Below the pieces are notes generated by a model that did no database searches, was not told where the DNA came from, and saw nothing but the letters and a program-made list of their open reading frames with translations. A program made the translations under genes and the position numbers. A stretch of DNA of 64,000 nt from Hymenobacter monticola (lineage in GTDB: Bacteria; Bacteroidota; Bacteroidia; Cytophagales; Hymenobacteraceae), in NCBI RefSeq assembly GCF_022811645.1, contig NZ_CP094534.1, positions 5,518,001-5,582,000 of the forward strand, read 5' to 3'. Of the stretch, positions 33,160 to 41,134 are shown piece by piece. Position 1 is the stretch's first letter. The number at the start of each line of letters is the position of its first letter.

Positions 33160-35925
33160 TTATTGCAGAGAAGGAACGGTGGGAGCAACAGAGAAGGCAT
33201 CGGAAGCTGCGGCCCGGGCCAACCGGTGCGCCGCGTATTCCGTTGCTAAAGTAGCATAGGCGGCCGCTGGCAGCCGACGTTGCAGCTGCGCCAAAGCATC
33301 GGTCGCGTATTCGGTCAGGCCCGCGTCGGCAGCGGCCAGCACGTACGCTCTCAACAATGGTACCGAGGCGGGGTTTTCATCGAGCCCGGCTCGTAATGCC
33401 TCGTAGGCAGCCGTGAAGTTGTGTTGGCCCGTGAAGTAGCGCCCCGCCGCCAGAATGGCCGCTTCGTTGAAGGGTGCCTCGTGCACAATGCGCTGGTAGC
33501 TCTTGCTGGCAGCAGCCGGGTTGCGCGCTTGCTCAGCCTGCTGCGCCTGCGTTAGCCAGTTGTTACCAATTCGCTTAGCAGGCGGGTCGGCCAGAGTTAG
33601 CTTACCGCTGGTTAGCTGCGCCTGCAGGCGACGCCCGGTTTGTTGAGAGGCCGTGTCAGCGGCGCTAGCCAAACGGCCCGCTACGGCCTGGGCAGAGTCT
33701 AACTGCCCGCTCATGGCCAGCGCGTAGGCACGTGCCTCTGCTGCTAGGCCGGCCCCGTTTGTAGTGGCCAACGCCAGTTGGTCAGCGGCCGTGGCGTACT
33801 GGCCTTGCTGCAGCTGCCACAGCCCCAGCAGCTGCTGAAAGTAGCTCGCTGTGCCCGAGGTGCCCGCCGCCAGTGGTAGCAGCAACTGCCGCGCCGCCAC
33901 CTCCTGCCCCAGCGCGTGCCGCCCCAGCGCCTGCAGAAACTGGAGCTGCTCGGCATAAGGCGCGTTGGCTTCGGCGGCAGCCAGCTTGGCTAGCTGCGGC
34001 AGTACTTGCCGGATGTTGGACTGGTTGCGAAGACGGATGCTAGTGAGCGTTTGGTGGTAAAGCTGCGCAAAGGAGGCATCATTCAGCACCGCGGGAGACG
34101 GCGCGCCAGGTACGTCCGCAGGTTTCGTGAGCAGCCCGAGCAACAGTTGATTCGCGGCGAGGGCCGGCTCTTCTTTCGAATTGCTGCCTGTTTTCTGCTT
34201 TTGCGCCACTTCCAGCAGGTTTTGGCTTATTAGAAAACCTAGCTGATTGGTGCGGCTGACGTAGCTGCCCGGCGCGAGGCGCTCGGCTTGGTCGAGGTAG
34301 AAGCCAATGGAGTCGTTGAGGGCGGTCTGGGTAAACAGCTGGGCCAAATCGCCAGCCAGGGCGGCGCTGTGCGGCTGGGCTTTCAGTCCGCGGCGCAGGA
34401 TATCGAGGCCGTTGAATAAATCTTCGGGCGCACTGTTGAGAGCCGCCAGGCGTAGCGACACTTTCTCGTTTGGTCCCCGCTGCAAGGCCCGATTCAAGGC
34501 CACCATCTCATTGCCGCGCTGCTGCCGGAAGCGGTAGAGCGCCGCCCGGCCAAACTGGGCATGCAGGTTGGAACGATAGAGCACGTCGCCGCTTTCGGCG
34601 TAGTAGCGCTCGGCCAGGCCAGCCAGGCCCAACTGGTCGGGCTCAGCCTCGCTTTGCTGGCGCGCCAGGTCGCCGAGGTTGTTGTATTGGCCGGCCTGCA
34701 CCTGGTCGGGCAGCGGGTAACCCATGCGCAGCTGGATGACTATCAGCCCGCCAATGCCCAATACATACACTGTATACAGCGGCAGTCGGCGCGGCTCAAA
34801 CGCCACCCGGAACACCTGCAGCCGCTTTTCGATAAGCGGCATGAAATTAATCAGCACATACAGCCAGAACACCGCCCCCAGCAGCAACAGCGCCTGCCCG
34901 CTAAAGCTGCGAGCTGCCGCTAGCAGCGGCGTGTTGTCGGTAGCAAAAGCATAAGCCAGCGCGCCGGCCGCCCCGGCCACAGCCAGGACGTAAAGCACGC
35001 GGGCATTGGCATAGGGCACCCAACCCGCGTAGCTGGGCGCGCGCAGGCGCAGCCCCAGCCCACCGGCCAGCACGGCCGGGAGCAGCAGCGTCAGCGGGTC
35101 TAGCTCCAGCCCAAACAGCAGGGGCACACTCCCATTCCACACGTACAGCAGCAGCACGCCCAGGTACAGCAAACTCACGGCCGCAAAGGGCCAGAACCCA
35201 AACCGTCCGCCGGGCTGCTCGGCTTGGGTGTTGAACCACAGCAAGGCCCGGATATTTTCCACGCCCACCCATAGCACCACCAGCGCCACCAGCACCGCAC
35301 CGCCCGGCGTGGCATAGGCCGCCAGCTGCAGCACCGTATCGGAAGCCGAAAGCTGACTTTGCGAGAACAACAAGCCGCCCACAATGGCCACCAGAATAGC
35401 CATTACGGACACCCGCCGACCCAAGCGCATGTTCTCGGCAAAGGCGTGCAGCACGTAAGCCCCCCCTCCTATCAGGGCTAGCATCACGTACAGAAAGTAC
35501 CGCTCGCTGGTATTGAAAATGCCCAGCGACTCGGTGTTGAGCGAGAGCAGCAGGAAAATGACCGGCACCATGCCCGCCACAAAGGGCAGGCGCGCCAGCG
35601 CGCTCGCCGCCGCCGTCCAGCCCACCAGCGTCACCGCCAGCAGCACCAGGAAAAGCGTCGCCGCCACCGGCTGCGTAAACGGCCCGGCCACGTCGTGCGT
35701 CAAACTCACCGCATAGCCGCTCACCTGCACGGGCAGCTGGGCCGGACCGGCCACCACCTGTTCCAGCGTGAGCGGCACGGACTGCAGGTGCGGCACCAGT
35801 TGCACGGGCAATGTGCTGTCGGCCCCCGTGAAATAATAAAAAACCGCCAGCCCTACGGCCAGCGTGGCTAGCACGCCCAGCCAACTGGGCCGCCAGGCGT
35901 GCGTCGAAGCAAGTTTCGGATTCAA
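33160..35925 (-). CDS. Large membrane protein with C-terminal TPR-like repeats
   Basis: I do not recognise this 921-residue protein. Residues 1-430 carry about ten or eleven hydrophobic segments (for example LGVLATLAVGLAVFYYF, ATLFLVLLAVTLVGW, ALLLLGAVFWLYVLINF). Residues 430-920 are soluble, Ala/Leu-rich helical repeats of TPR style (for example GRAALYRFRQQRGNEMVALN, LARAAASDAFSVAP). The start is TTG 35925, immediately after the gatC stop and in the same frame, so no earlier start is possible; no ATG follows for about 100 codons. It sits between gatC and an ABC ATPase gene with almost no spacing, so the three are one operon. It may be an assembly or scaffold partner; function unknown. Confidence 0.85.
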   Translation of the reverse strand: MNPKLASTHAWRPSWLGVLATLAVGLAVFYYFTGADSTLPVQLVPHLQSVPLTLEQVVAGPAQLPVQVSGYAVSLTHDVAGPFTQPVAATLFLVLLAVTLVGWTAAASALARLPFVAGMVPVIFLLLSLNTESLGIFNTSERYFLYVMLALIGGGAYVLHAFAENMRLGRRVSVMAILVAIVGGLLFSQSQLSASDTVLQLAAYATPGGAVLVALVVLWVGVENIRALLWFNTQAEQPGGRFGFWPFAAVSLLYLGVLLLYVWNGSVPLLFGLELDPLTLLLPAVLAGGLGLRLRAPSYAGWVPYANARVLYVLAVAGAAGALAYAFATDNTPLLAAARSFSGQALLLLGAVFWLYVLINFMPLIEKRLQVFRVAFEPRRLPLYTVYVLGIGGLIVIQLRMGYPLPDQVQAGQYNNLGDLARQQSEAEPDQLGLAGLAERYYAESGDVLYRSNLHAQFGRAALYRFRQQRGNEMVALNRALQRGPNEKVSLRLAALNSAPEDLFNGLDILRRGLKAQPHSAALAGDLAQLFTQTALNDSIGFYLDQAERLAPGSYVSRTNQLGFLISQNLLEVAQKQKTGSNSKEEPALAANQLLLGLLTKPADVPGAPSPAVLNDASFAQLYHQTLTSIRLRNQSNIRQVLPQLAKLAAAEANAPYAEQLQFLQALGRHALGQEVAARQLLLPLAAGTSGTASYFQQLLGLWQLQQGQYATAADQLALATTNGAGLAAEARAYALAMSGQLDSAQAVAGRLASAADTASQQTGRRLQAQLTSGKLTLADPPAKRIGNNWLTQAQQAEQARNPAAASKSYQRIVHEAPFNEAAILAAGRYFTGQHNFTAAYEALRAGLDENPASVPLLRAYVLAAADAGLTEYATDALAQLQRRLPAAAYATLATEYAAHRLARAAASDAFSVAPTVPSLQ

Positions 35926-36213
35926 CTATTCCAGCACTTTGGGCACCCGGAAGTAGTCCGAATCCTTGCGCGGGGCATTGCGCAGGCCCTCGGCGTGGCT
36001 CACGGTGTTGCGGGCCTCGTCGTCGCGCAGCACGTTCACTTCCTGCGAGAGGTGCACCAGCGGCTCCACGCCGGTTGTGTCGAGGCCTTCGAGCTGGGCC
36101 ACGAAGTCAAGGATGTTGTTCAGGTCGCCGAGCATCTGCTGCTCGCGGGTGGCGTCAAATTCGAGGCGGGCCAGGTGGGCCAGGCCGCGCAGGGTGCCAA
36201 GGTCGGTGCTCAT
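35926..36213 (-). CDS. gatC: Asp-tRNA(Asn)/Glu-tRNA(Gln) amidotransferase subunit C
   Basis: A 95-residue GatC with family landmarks LAHLARLEF, LNNILDFVAQLEGLDTTGVEP, LRDDEA, and the C-terminal DYFRVPKVLE. It links GatA and GatB, which convert misacylated Glu-tRNA(Gln) or Asp-tRNA(Asn); gatA and gatB are not in the window. It is the first gene of an operon with the membrane/TPR protein and the ABC ATPase. Its natural C-terminus is complete, so the same-frame downstream gene is separate and not a broken extension. Confidence 0.96.
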   Translation of the reverse strand: MSTDLGTLRGLAHLARLEFDATREQQMLGDLNNILDFVAQLEGLDTTGVEPLVHLSQEVNVLRDDEARNTVSHAEGLRNAPRKDSDYFRVPKVLE

Positions 36214-36219
36214 ATTGAA

Positions 36220-36249
36220 TTAAGAGTTATGAGTTAAAAGTTAAGAGTT
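36220..36249. repeat. Short direct repeats of (T)TAAGAGTT/ATGAGTT
   Basis: Three tandem AAGAGTT/ATGAGTT/AAAGTT-like units just upstream of gatC and downstream of plsC, a low-complexity spacer. Confidence 0.6.
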
Positions 36250-36255
36250 GGCGGC

Positions 36256-37065
36256 TTAGGCTGTTTCTTCGGCCACAACGTTGGCCGGGTCCCGCCAAGT
36301 ACTTGGGCCGGGCTTCACGGCGCCTTCGGGCAGGAAATCGCCGGTGAGCAGAGCCGCTACCCGCTCCTTCAGCGCCGGAATATCGGCCAGGGTGAGGCCG
36401 GTGGTGGGGATGGGCTTGTGGAAAACAATTTTGAGGCGGTGATAGCGCACCCGCAGGCTGCCCTTCACATCAGGCATGAACATATGGTTCAGCGGCTGGC
36501 CTACCGGCACAATGGGCACGCCAGCCTCAATGGCCATTTGGAAAGCGCCATCCAGCAGCGGCAGCAGCTCCTTGCCGGGCAGAGGCGAAATGCGGCCTTC
36601 GGCGAAAATGGCAATGCTTTTGCCCGCCGCCAGGCTGCGCCGGGCCTGCACCATGGCCTTGCCCCTGCTCACGGCGCTGGCCCGGTCCACGGTGATGTAG
36701 ACGCGGCCGAAGATAGGGCCCCACACCGGCGTTTTGGCCAGCGAGGCCTTGCCCATCATGTTCAAGAACCCCGGGATGTACTTGAACAGCATCATGATAT
36801 CAATGTAGGAGCCGTGGTTCGACACGTACACGCAGGGCTGCGGGTTCGGCGCCGTGGTTTCGCGCACTACCTCTACCGGTACCCCCCACATCGTGATGGA
36901 CAGCCACGACCACCAGCGGTTGATGGCGTGCACCACGTATTCGCCCCCGGGCCGGCGGCTGTAAAACCACTGCAGCGGAAACGTGAGCACAAACGGCAGC
37001 ACAAACCAGAACGTGGCCCACGTGGTGTAGAGGCGCTGGCCGATATAACGAAGCAGATGGCGCAT
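36256..37065 (-). CDS. plsC: 1-acyl-sn-glycerol-3-phosphate acyltransferase
   Basis: A 269-residue membrane-associated acyltransferase that makes phosphatidic acid. The HX4D motif is NHGSYIDIMM, motif II is GRVYITVDR-like, motif III FAEGRISP, motif IV VPIVPVGQP. A hydrophobic N-terminal segment (ATFWFVLPFVLTFPLQWF) anchors it. Length fits the family. A TACCTTTG box ends five bases before the ATG. The next gene, gatC, starts 43 bases after its stop. Confidence 0.93.
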   Translation of the reverse strand: MRHLLRYIGQRLYTTWATFWFVLPFVLTFPLQWFYSRRPGGEYVVHAINRWWSWLSITMWGVPVEVVRETTAPNPQPCVYVSNHGSYIDIMMLFKYIPGFLNMMGKASLAKTPVWGPIFGRVYITVDRASAVSRGKAMVQARRSLAAGKSIAIFAEGRISPLPGKELLPLLDGAFQMAIEAGVPIVPVGQPLNHMFMPDVKGSLRVRYHRLKIVFHKPIPTTGLTLADIPALKERVAALLTGDFLPEGAVKPGPSTWRDPANVVAEETA

Positions 37066-37070
37066 GGCCG

Positions 37071-37078
37071 CAAAGGTA
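37071..37078 (-). promoter_or_regulatory. -7 box of plsC
   Basis: Minus strand TACCTTTG, exact TAnnTTTG match, with only five bases between it and the ATG at 37065. Confidence 0.5.
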
Positions 37079-37107
37079 GGTTATGGAGAAAAAGGACACC
37101 GCGCCAA

Positions 37108-37126
37108 ACGGAACGTCATGCTGAGC
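37108..37126. repeat. Solo half-site of the GAACGTCATGC repeat family
   Basis: GGAACGTCATGCTGAGCGA without its inverted partner, between plsC and the Nudix gene. It shares its core with elements at 17461 and 29026. Confidence 0.6.
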
Positions 37127-37128
37127 GA

Positions 37129-37713
37129 CTACTTTGCGAGCCGCGCTGCCAGTACCCGCTCGGCCTTGAGCAGGCCCGCCACGCTGATGCCATCGGTAAT
37201 GCGGTCGTCCATGCACATGCGCACGGCTTCGGCCAGCGGCAGCTTCCACAGGCGGAGGTCTTCGGTTTCTTCGGGCTCCACGTCGCCTTGGGTCAGGTCT
37301 TCGGCCAAGAAAACAAAGCCCTCCTCGTCGGTCACCGAATTGGAAGTATGGATGCGGGCAATGCGCGTCCAGCGGCGAGCCAGCAGGCCGGTTTCTTCCT
37401 TTAGCTCGCGCTGGGCCGACTCCAGCACATCGCGCTCCACGGGGCCACCGCCCATGGGAATCTCCCAGCTGTATTCGTTCAGCGCGTAGCGGTACTGCCC
37501 CACCAGCCAGGTGTTGCCCTCCGCATCGAGCGGAATAATGCCGATGGCCTTGTTTTTCATACTCACCACGCCGTAGATGCCCCGGCCGCCGCTTGGGTTC
37601 AGCACCTGGTCTTCGCGCACCGAAATCCAGGGGTTGTGGTACTTCACCTCCGAGCTAAGGGTCTGCCAGGGATTGTGGTTTTCGTCGACGACGAGCGCAG
37701 GAGAAAGCGACAT
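37129..37713 (-). CDS. Nudix hydrolase (ADP-ribose pyrophosphatase-like)
   Basis: A 194-residue Nudix protein. The Nudix box GGGPVERDVLESAQRELKEE (then TGLL) keeps the catalytic REL-x-EE-x-GL core; the first Glu of the consensus is Arg, with Glu one residue before it, a position that is not catalytic. The preceding WEIPMGGGP and upstream beta strands (YGVVSMKNKAIGIIPLD, WLVGQYRYAL) fit the ADP-ribose pyrophosphatase (NudF-like) group. Substrate is inferred. Divergent from the small RNA candidate. Confidence 0.92.
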   Translation of the reverse strand: MSLSPALVVDENHNPWQTLSSEVKYHNPWISVREDQVLNPSGGRGIYGVVSMKNKAIGIIPLDAEGNTWLVGQYRYALNEYSWEIPMGGGPVERDVLESAQRELKEETGLLARRWTRIARIHTSNSVTDEEGFVFLAEDLTQGDVEPEETEDLRLWKLPLAEAVRMCMDDRITDGISVAGLLKAERVLAARLAK

Positions 37714-37853
37714 AGGGAAAAATCGATAAAAAGGAGCTGTAAAATTACGTTAGTTAGTGCCGGAGCCACTTGACAATCGTCGGCTGGATGCCGCCATCCG
37801 CCGTGTAAGAGCTCGCGTTGAACGACGAATCGTTGTCATTAATCCAAAAAATA

Positions 37854-37885
37854 TTGCGCCCGGCCCTCCCAGCCTAGTATCTTTG
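37854..37885 (+). promoter_or_regulatory. Consensus promoter of the small RNA candidate
   Basis: TTG at 37854-37856, 21 bases, TATCTTTG at 37878-37885: an exact Bacteroidota-type TTG-N17-23-TAnnTTTG promoter with no good gene directly behind it. Confidence 0.75.
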
Positions 37886-37890
37886 ACCCA

Positions 37891-38029
37891 TAAGTACCCC
37901 CGCACGGGCTGGAAATGTGGAAAGGAAGGACCTCTCGTGCGGCGGCGCTCTGGCTGAAAAGGTGGGGTAGACACCTCTAAGCCAGACCCGCCACTTTAAG
38001 GCCGTCGCACATGTGCGACGGCCTTTTTT
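37891..38029 (+). ncRNA. Structured small RNA candidate, about 140 nt
   Basis: The segment begins just after a consensus promoter and ends in a strong terminator, with no convincing reading frame. It folds by eye into three stems: CCGCACG (37900-37906) with CGTGCGG (37936-37942); TCTGGCT (37949-37955) with AGCCAGA (37980-37986) enclosing AGGTG (37960-37964) with CACCT (37972-37976); and the terminator stem 37998-38025. The loop of the first stem is purine-rich (GGAAATGTGGAAAGGAAGGA). I cannot match it to SRP RNA, 6S RNA, tmRNA, RNase P or a known riboswitch. It could also act as a leader of the small gene at 38136, but the terminator in between argues for a free RNA. Confidence 0.6.
37998..38029 (+). 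terminator. Terminator of the small RNA candidate
   Basis: Perfect palindrome AAGGCCGTCGCACA/TGTGCGACGGCCTT (37998-38025) followed by a run of T; the centre bases form the loop. Confidence 0.85.
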
Positions 38030-38135
38030 GTTGCTTTTGGCCAGCCTGCACGGCCGGGCTTTCAACCCGAACCGGGCTGCCGCCGTACCAACACATACTC
38101 CGGCCGCCCACATCCCGGCCGGCACCTACCCACCC

Positions 38136-38384
38136 ATGGCCCAGTCCAATTCGAAGCCCAACCAGAATTCCAAGCAAGACGAGCACGACCCGCTGTTCAA
38201 CCTCAAGCACGCCCAGGCCGAAGCCGACTTGGCCCAGAACACCAACGGCCTCGGCCCCGTCACCAACGAATACGTGACCACCGACGAAGACTCGGAAATT
38301 GACGAAGGCCCGCGCGACAGCCAGGGCCAGCGCCGCGGCGAAACCGACCCCTCGGACGAAGGCAGCACCGCCGGCCGCCATTAG
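38136..38384 (+). CDS. Small hydrophilic acidic protein
   Basis: An 82-residue protein from ATG 38136 (MAQSNSKPNQNSKQDEHDP). It is rich in Asn, Gln, Asp, Glu and Ser, has no Cys, no membrane segment and no signal peptide, and looks disordered. A short ordered-looking stretch, LFNLKHAQAEADLAQNTNGL, lies in the middle. The function is unknown. The open frame continues upstream but would run through the small RNA terminator. A strong terminator follows the stop codon by 13 bases. Confidence 0.65.
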   Translation: MAQSNSKPNQNSKQDEHDPLFNLKHAQAEADLAQNTNGLGPVTNEYVTTDEDSEIDEGPRDSQGQRRGETDPSDEGSTAGRH

Positions 38385-38397
38385 GCCGCCCGACACG

Positions 38398-38459
38398 AAA
38401 AGCGCGGAGCGCAAATCCGGCCTTTACTTTGAGCCGGATTTGCGCTCCGCGCTTTTTTT
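38398..38459 (+). terminator. Long-stem terminator between the small acidic protein gene and rnhB
   Basis: A 24-bp perfect stem (38398-38421 with 38433-38456; AAAAGCGCGGAGCGC side) with an 11-base loop and T tail. It lies immediately before rnhB, only seven bases from its ATG. Confidence 0.9.
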
Positions 38460-38465
38460 ATTCTG

Positions 38466-39041
38466 ATGCTACTCCCCAATTATTCCGGTTTCGCCCTCGA
38501 AGCCGGCCTCGACGAAGCCGGGCGCGGCTGCCTGGCGGGCCCGGTTTTCGCCGCCGCCGTTATTCTGCCTGCCGATTTCAATCCACGCTTCCTCAACGAC
38601 TCCAAACAGCTCAGCGCCAAGCGGCGCGAGGCCTTGCGGCCCGAAATCTGTGCCGAGGCCGTGGCCTGGGCCGTCGGCCAGGCTTCCGAAGCGGAAATTG
38701 GCAGCCTCAACATTGCGCAAGCCAGCTACCTGGCCATGCACCGCGCCGTGGCAGCCCTCAGCATTCGCCCCGAACATTTGCTGGTAGACGGCAACCGTTT
38801 CCGACCGCTGCCTGGTTACGAACATACCTGTATCGTTGGAGGCGACGGCCTGTACCGCAACATTGCCGCGGCATCGGTGCTGGCCAAAACCTTCCGTGAT
38901 GAATACATGACCGCGCTGGCGGCTGAATTTCCGGAGTACGGCTGGGCGCAGAACGCGGGCTACCCCACGGCGCAACACCGCCAAGCCATTCGGACGCACG
39001 GGCCAAGCCCGCACCATCGCATGGGCTTCCGGCTGCTTTAG
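38466..39041 (+). CDS. rnhB: Ribonuclease HII
   Basis: A 191-residue RNase HII that nicks RNA in RNA-DNA hybrids and single ribonucleotides. Catalytic residues are visible: Asp16-Glu17 in [13 protein letters not shown], Asp in LLVDGN, and Asp in [19 protein letters not shown]. The GRG motif and the C-terminal HPxHHRxGF-like end ([11 protein letters not shown]) are present. The start follows the terminator closely, so the promoter must lie within or upstream of the hairpin. Convergent with the CheY-like gene, 12 bases apart. Confidence 0.96.
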   Translation: MLLPNYSGFALEAGLDEAGRGCLAGPVFAAAVILPADFNPRFLNDSKQLSAKRREALRPEICAEAVAWAVGQASEAEIGSLNIAQASYLAMHRAVAALSIRPEHLLVDGNRFRPLPGYEHTCIVGGDGLYRNIAAASVLAKTFRDEYMTALAAEFPEYGWAQNAGYPTAQHRQAIRTHGPSPHHRMGFRLL

Positions 39042-39053
39042 CAACGCGAAAAA

Positions 39054-39497
39054 CTAGTTCTTCAGCCTGAGCAAATCCAGAAAGAGGCTGAAACCGTCGA
39101 CACTGGTACCACCTTCGCCAAACTTATCGAAGCTTAGGGGCTTGATGATGTAGCCGCTCACGGCCAGTTCCTGGGCTTTCAGGCGGTCCGATTCCAGGTC
39201 TGACGTCGTCATGATGAACACGTTCAGGCCCACAAACTCGGGGTCGGAGCGCAGCACTTCGAGCAATTCCAGCCCGTTCATGCGGGGCATGTTGATGTCG
39301 AGCATCACCAAGCTGGGGCGGGCAATTTTGGTCTCACCGCCTTCGCCGCGCAGCATTTTGAGCGCGTCGCGGCCATTGCGGGCGTGGATGAGGGGTACAT
39401 CAATATTCTGGCGGCGCAATTCGCGCTGCACGTTCATGACGTCCATCTGGTCGTCTTCCACGAGCAAAATGCTGGGCGTGGGATAATCGGCGGACAT
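39054..39497 (-). CDS. Single-domain response regulator (CheY/RcpA-like)
   Basis: A 147-residue receiver with no output domain. VEDDQMD provides the acidic pocket, VMLDINMPRMNG the phosphoacceptor Asp, MTTSDLESDR the switch Thr/Ser, and IIKPLSFDKF the Lys. The long beta4-alpha4 loop and QRELRRQNIDVPLIHARNG style resemble RcpA-like regulators paired with phytochrome-type kinases. It is the last gene of an operon with a CHASE3 kinase and a CZB protein, so it probably relays that signal to a protein target and not to DNA. Confidence 0.93.
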   Translation of the reverse strand: MSADYPTPSILLVEDDQMDVMNVQRELRRQNIDVPLIHARNGRDALKMLRGEGGETKIARPSLVMLDINMPRMNGLELLEVLRSDPEFVGLNVFIMTTSDLESDRLKAQELAVSGYIIKPLSFDKFGEGGTSVDGFSLFLDLLRLKN

Positions 39498-39554
39498 AAG
39501 CTAAACACTAATCTACGGCGGGAATATGCCCGCAAAAACGGTCGCGCGCGGCCG

Positions 39555-41111
39555 TCAGGTGGTCACTGATACGGAAGAACCAGTCGCAGTGGCCACCATT
39601 GCCGCGGTTTTTTTGGCTTTGGGTGGCACCTTGGGCCAGGTAAAGATGAACTTAGCCCCCTGGCCTTCCGCCGATTTCACGCCGATGCGCCCGCCCTGGC
39701 GCTCCACAATTTTCTTGACAATGGCCAAGCCCACGCCCGTGCTTTCCACAGTATCGCGCTCGGTAAGAGTCTGAAAGATGACGAAAATACGGTCGTGGTA
39801 TTCCGGGTCTATGCCCGGGCCGTCGTCGGCTACCGAGAAAAGATAGAAGTCGCCGGCATCATCGCAGCTGATGTGCACAGTTCCCGTTTCGGGGTGGTCG
39901 TGGTACTTGATGGCGTTGCTGATGAGGTTGGTGAACACCTGCTGCAGCTGCACGGCATTGGTGGTGAGCGTGGGCAGGAAAAACGGCAGCTCGACCTTGA
40001 AGCCACGCGGCGGGTTCAGCGTGTCGACGACTTCGCGCAGCAGGATGCGCACAAACACGGTTTCGTCGGCTTGGGCCACGCGGCCGATGCGGGCCAGGTC
40101 CAGAATGCCGGTAATAAGCTTTTCCATGCGGTGCACACGCTGCCGCATCAGGCCCAAAAACTCACGAATGTGGGGCGGCAGCTGCTCGGTGCCCATGTCC
40201 TCCTCAATCCACCGCGAGGCACTTTCAATGCCGCGCAGGGGCGCCTTCAAGTCGTGCGATACCACGTAGGCAAACTGGTCGAGTTCCTGGTTGCGGCTTT
40301 CGAGCTGGCTGATGTTGGCTCCCACGGTGCGGGCCATCACGTTCAGCGCCGAGGTCAGCTCGCTCACCTCGTCCTGCTCGGTGTCCACAATCTGGCTGGT
40401 GTAATCGCCGTCGGCCATGCGCCGGGCCAGGTCGAGCATGCTGCGCAGGCGGCGGCCAAATATTCGCACAATGTAAATGGCCCACAGCAGCCCCAGCACC
40501 AGCGCCGCAATGGCCAAGCCCGCCGATAGCCACTCGGCCCGCACAATGCTGTCGTCCAGTTCCTGCCGCAGCCGCGCGCGCGTATCCGATTCGCGTTTTT
40601 CAAAGGCTGCCAGGCGCTCCCGGATGTTGTCCATCACCTGCTTGCCGCTCAGGCCCTCGGTGAGCCGGCGGTGGGCCAGGCCTTCTAGGCCTGTCTGACC
40701 CGGCAGGCGGCGGCGGGCCTCGCGTTTCTCGGCCACCATCAGGTGGCTGTAGCCCGACCATTGCTGAAACAGCCGCTGCGTCTGGTCAATCAGCTTGATT
40801 TGCTCGGGCGAATCCTCCACCAGGTCGCGCAGCTCTGAAAAACGCCCGATGAGCTGGCGCTCGCCGTCGTAATAGGGCTCCAGGGTTTGCTCGTTGCCAA
40901 TGAGCAGGTAGCCCCGGAAGCCGGTTTCCATGTCGATGATGTTGCGCAGCAGGTTCGATGCCCGGTTCGTTACCTTCTGCGAAGCTTCCACTCGCTGCGA
41001 ATTACGCAGCACCTGCCCGGCCAACTGATAGTAAAACACAACCACCACCGCAAAAAGCGCCAGCAGCAGCACGAATCCCGCGAAGAGCTTGGTGGTAAGC
41101 GTAATTTTCAT
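39555..41111 (-). CDS. CHASE3-HAMP sensor histidine kinase
   Basis: A 518-residue kinase. Membrane segment 1 (LFAGFVLLLALFAVVVVFYY) is followed by a CHASE3 sensor (about 35-185, with NIIDMETGFRGYLLIGNEQ), segment 2 (LSAGLAIAALVLGLLWAIYI), HAMP, a short coiled coil, and HisKA with YVVSHDLKAPLRG (His near 285). The ATPase domain has NLISNAIKYH, VADDGPGIDP, and STGVGLAIVKKIVE. The C-terminal 30 residues are a Lys/Ala/Thr tail. CHASE3 ligands are unknown. It lies 57 bases upstream of the CheY-like gene and 23 bases after the CZB gene. Confidence 0.94.
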   Translation of the reverse strand: MKITLTTKLFAGFVLLLALFAVVVVFYYQLAGQVLRNSQRVEASQKVTNRASNLLRNIIDMETGFRGYLLIGNEQTLEPYYDGERQLIGRFSELRDLVEDSPEQIKLIDQTQRLFQQWSGYSHLMVAEKREARRRLPGQTGLEGLAHRRLTEGLSGKQVMDNIRERLAAFEKRESDTRARLRQELDDSIVRAEWLSAGLAIAALVLGLLWAIYIVRIFGRRLRSMLDLARRMADGDYTSQIVDTEQDEVSELTSALNVMARTVGANISQLESRNQELDQFAYVVSHDLKAPLRGIESASRWIEEDMGTEQLPPHIREFLGLMRQRVHRMEKLITGILDLARIGRVAQADETVFVRILLREVVDTLNPPRGFKVELPFFLPTLTTNAVQLQQVFTNLISNAIKYHDHPETGTVHISCDDAGDFYLFSVADDGPGIDPEYHDRIFVIFQTLTERDTVESTGVGLAIVKKIVERQGGRIGVKSAEGQGAKFIFTWPKVPPKAKKTAAMVATATGSSVSVTT

Positions 41112-41134
41112 GCAAGTGCGTCAGGGCGCGTGGT

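Noticed and set aside
37129..37713. Nudix box variant as loss of function
   Set aside because: The changed first Glu is not catalytic and the REL-x-EE-x-GL core is intact.
37757..37957. 66-codon frame overlapping the small RNA promoter
   Set aside because: It runs through the promoter and first stem, has no start context and no recognisable protein character.
37891..38029. Small RNA as RNase P RNA or a cobalamin riboswitch
   Set aside because: Short stretches (GGCTGAAAAGGTGGGGTA; AAGCCAGACCCGCC) recall RNase P and the B12 box, but the molecule is too short and other conserved parts are absent.
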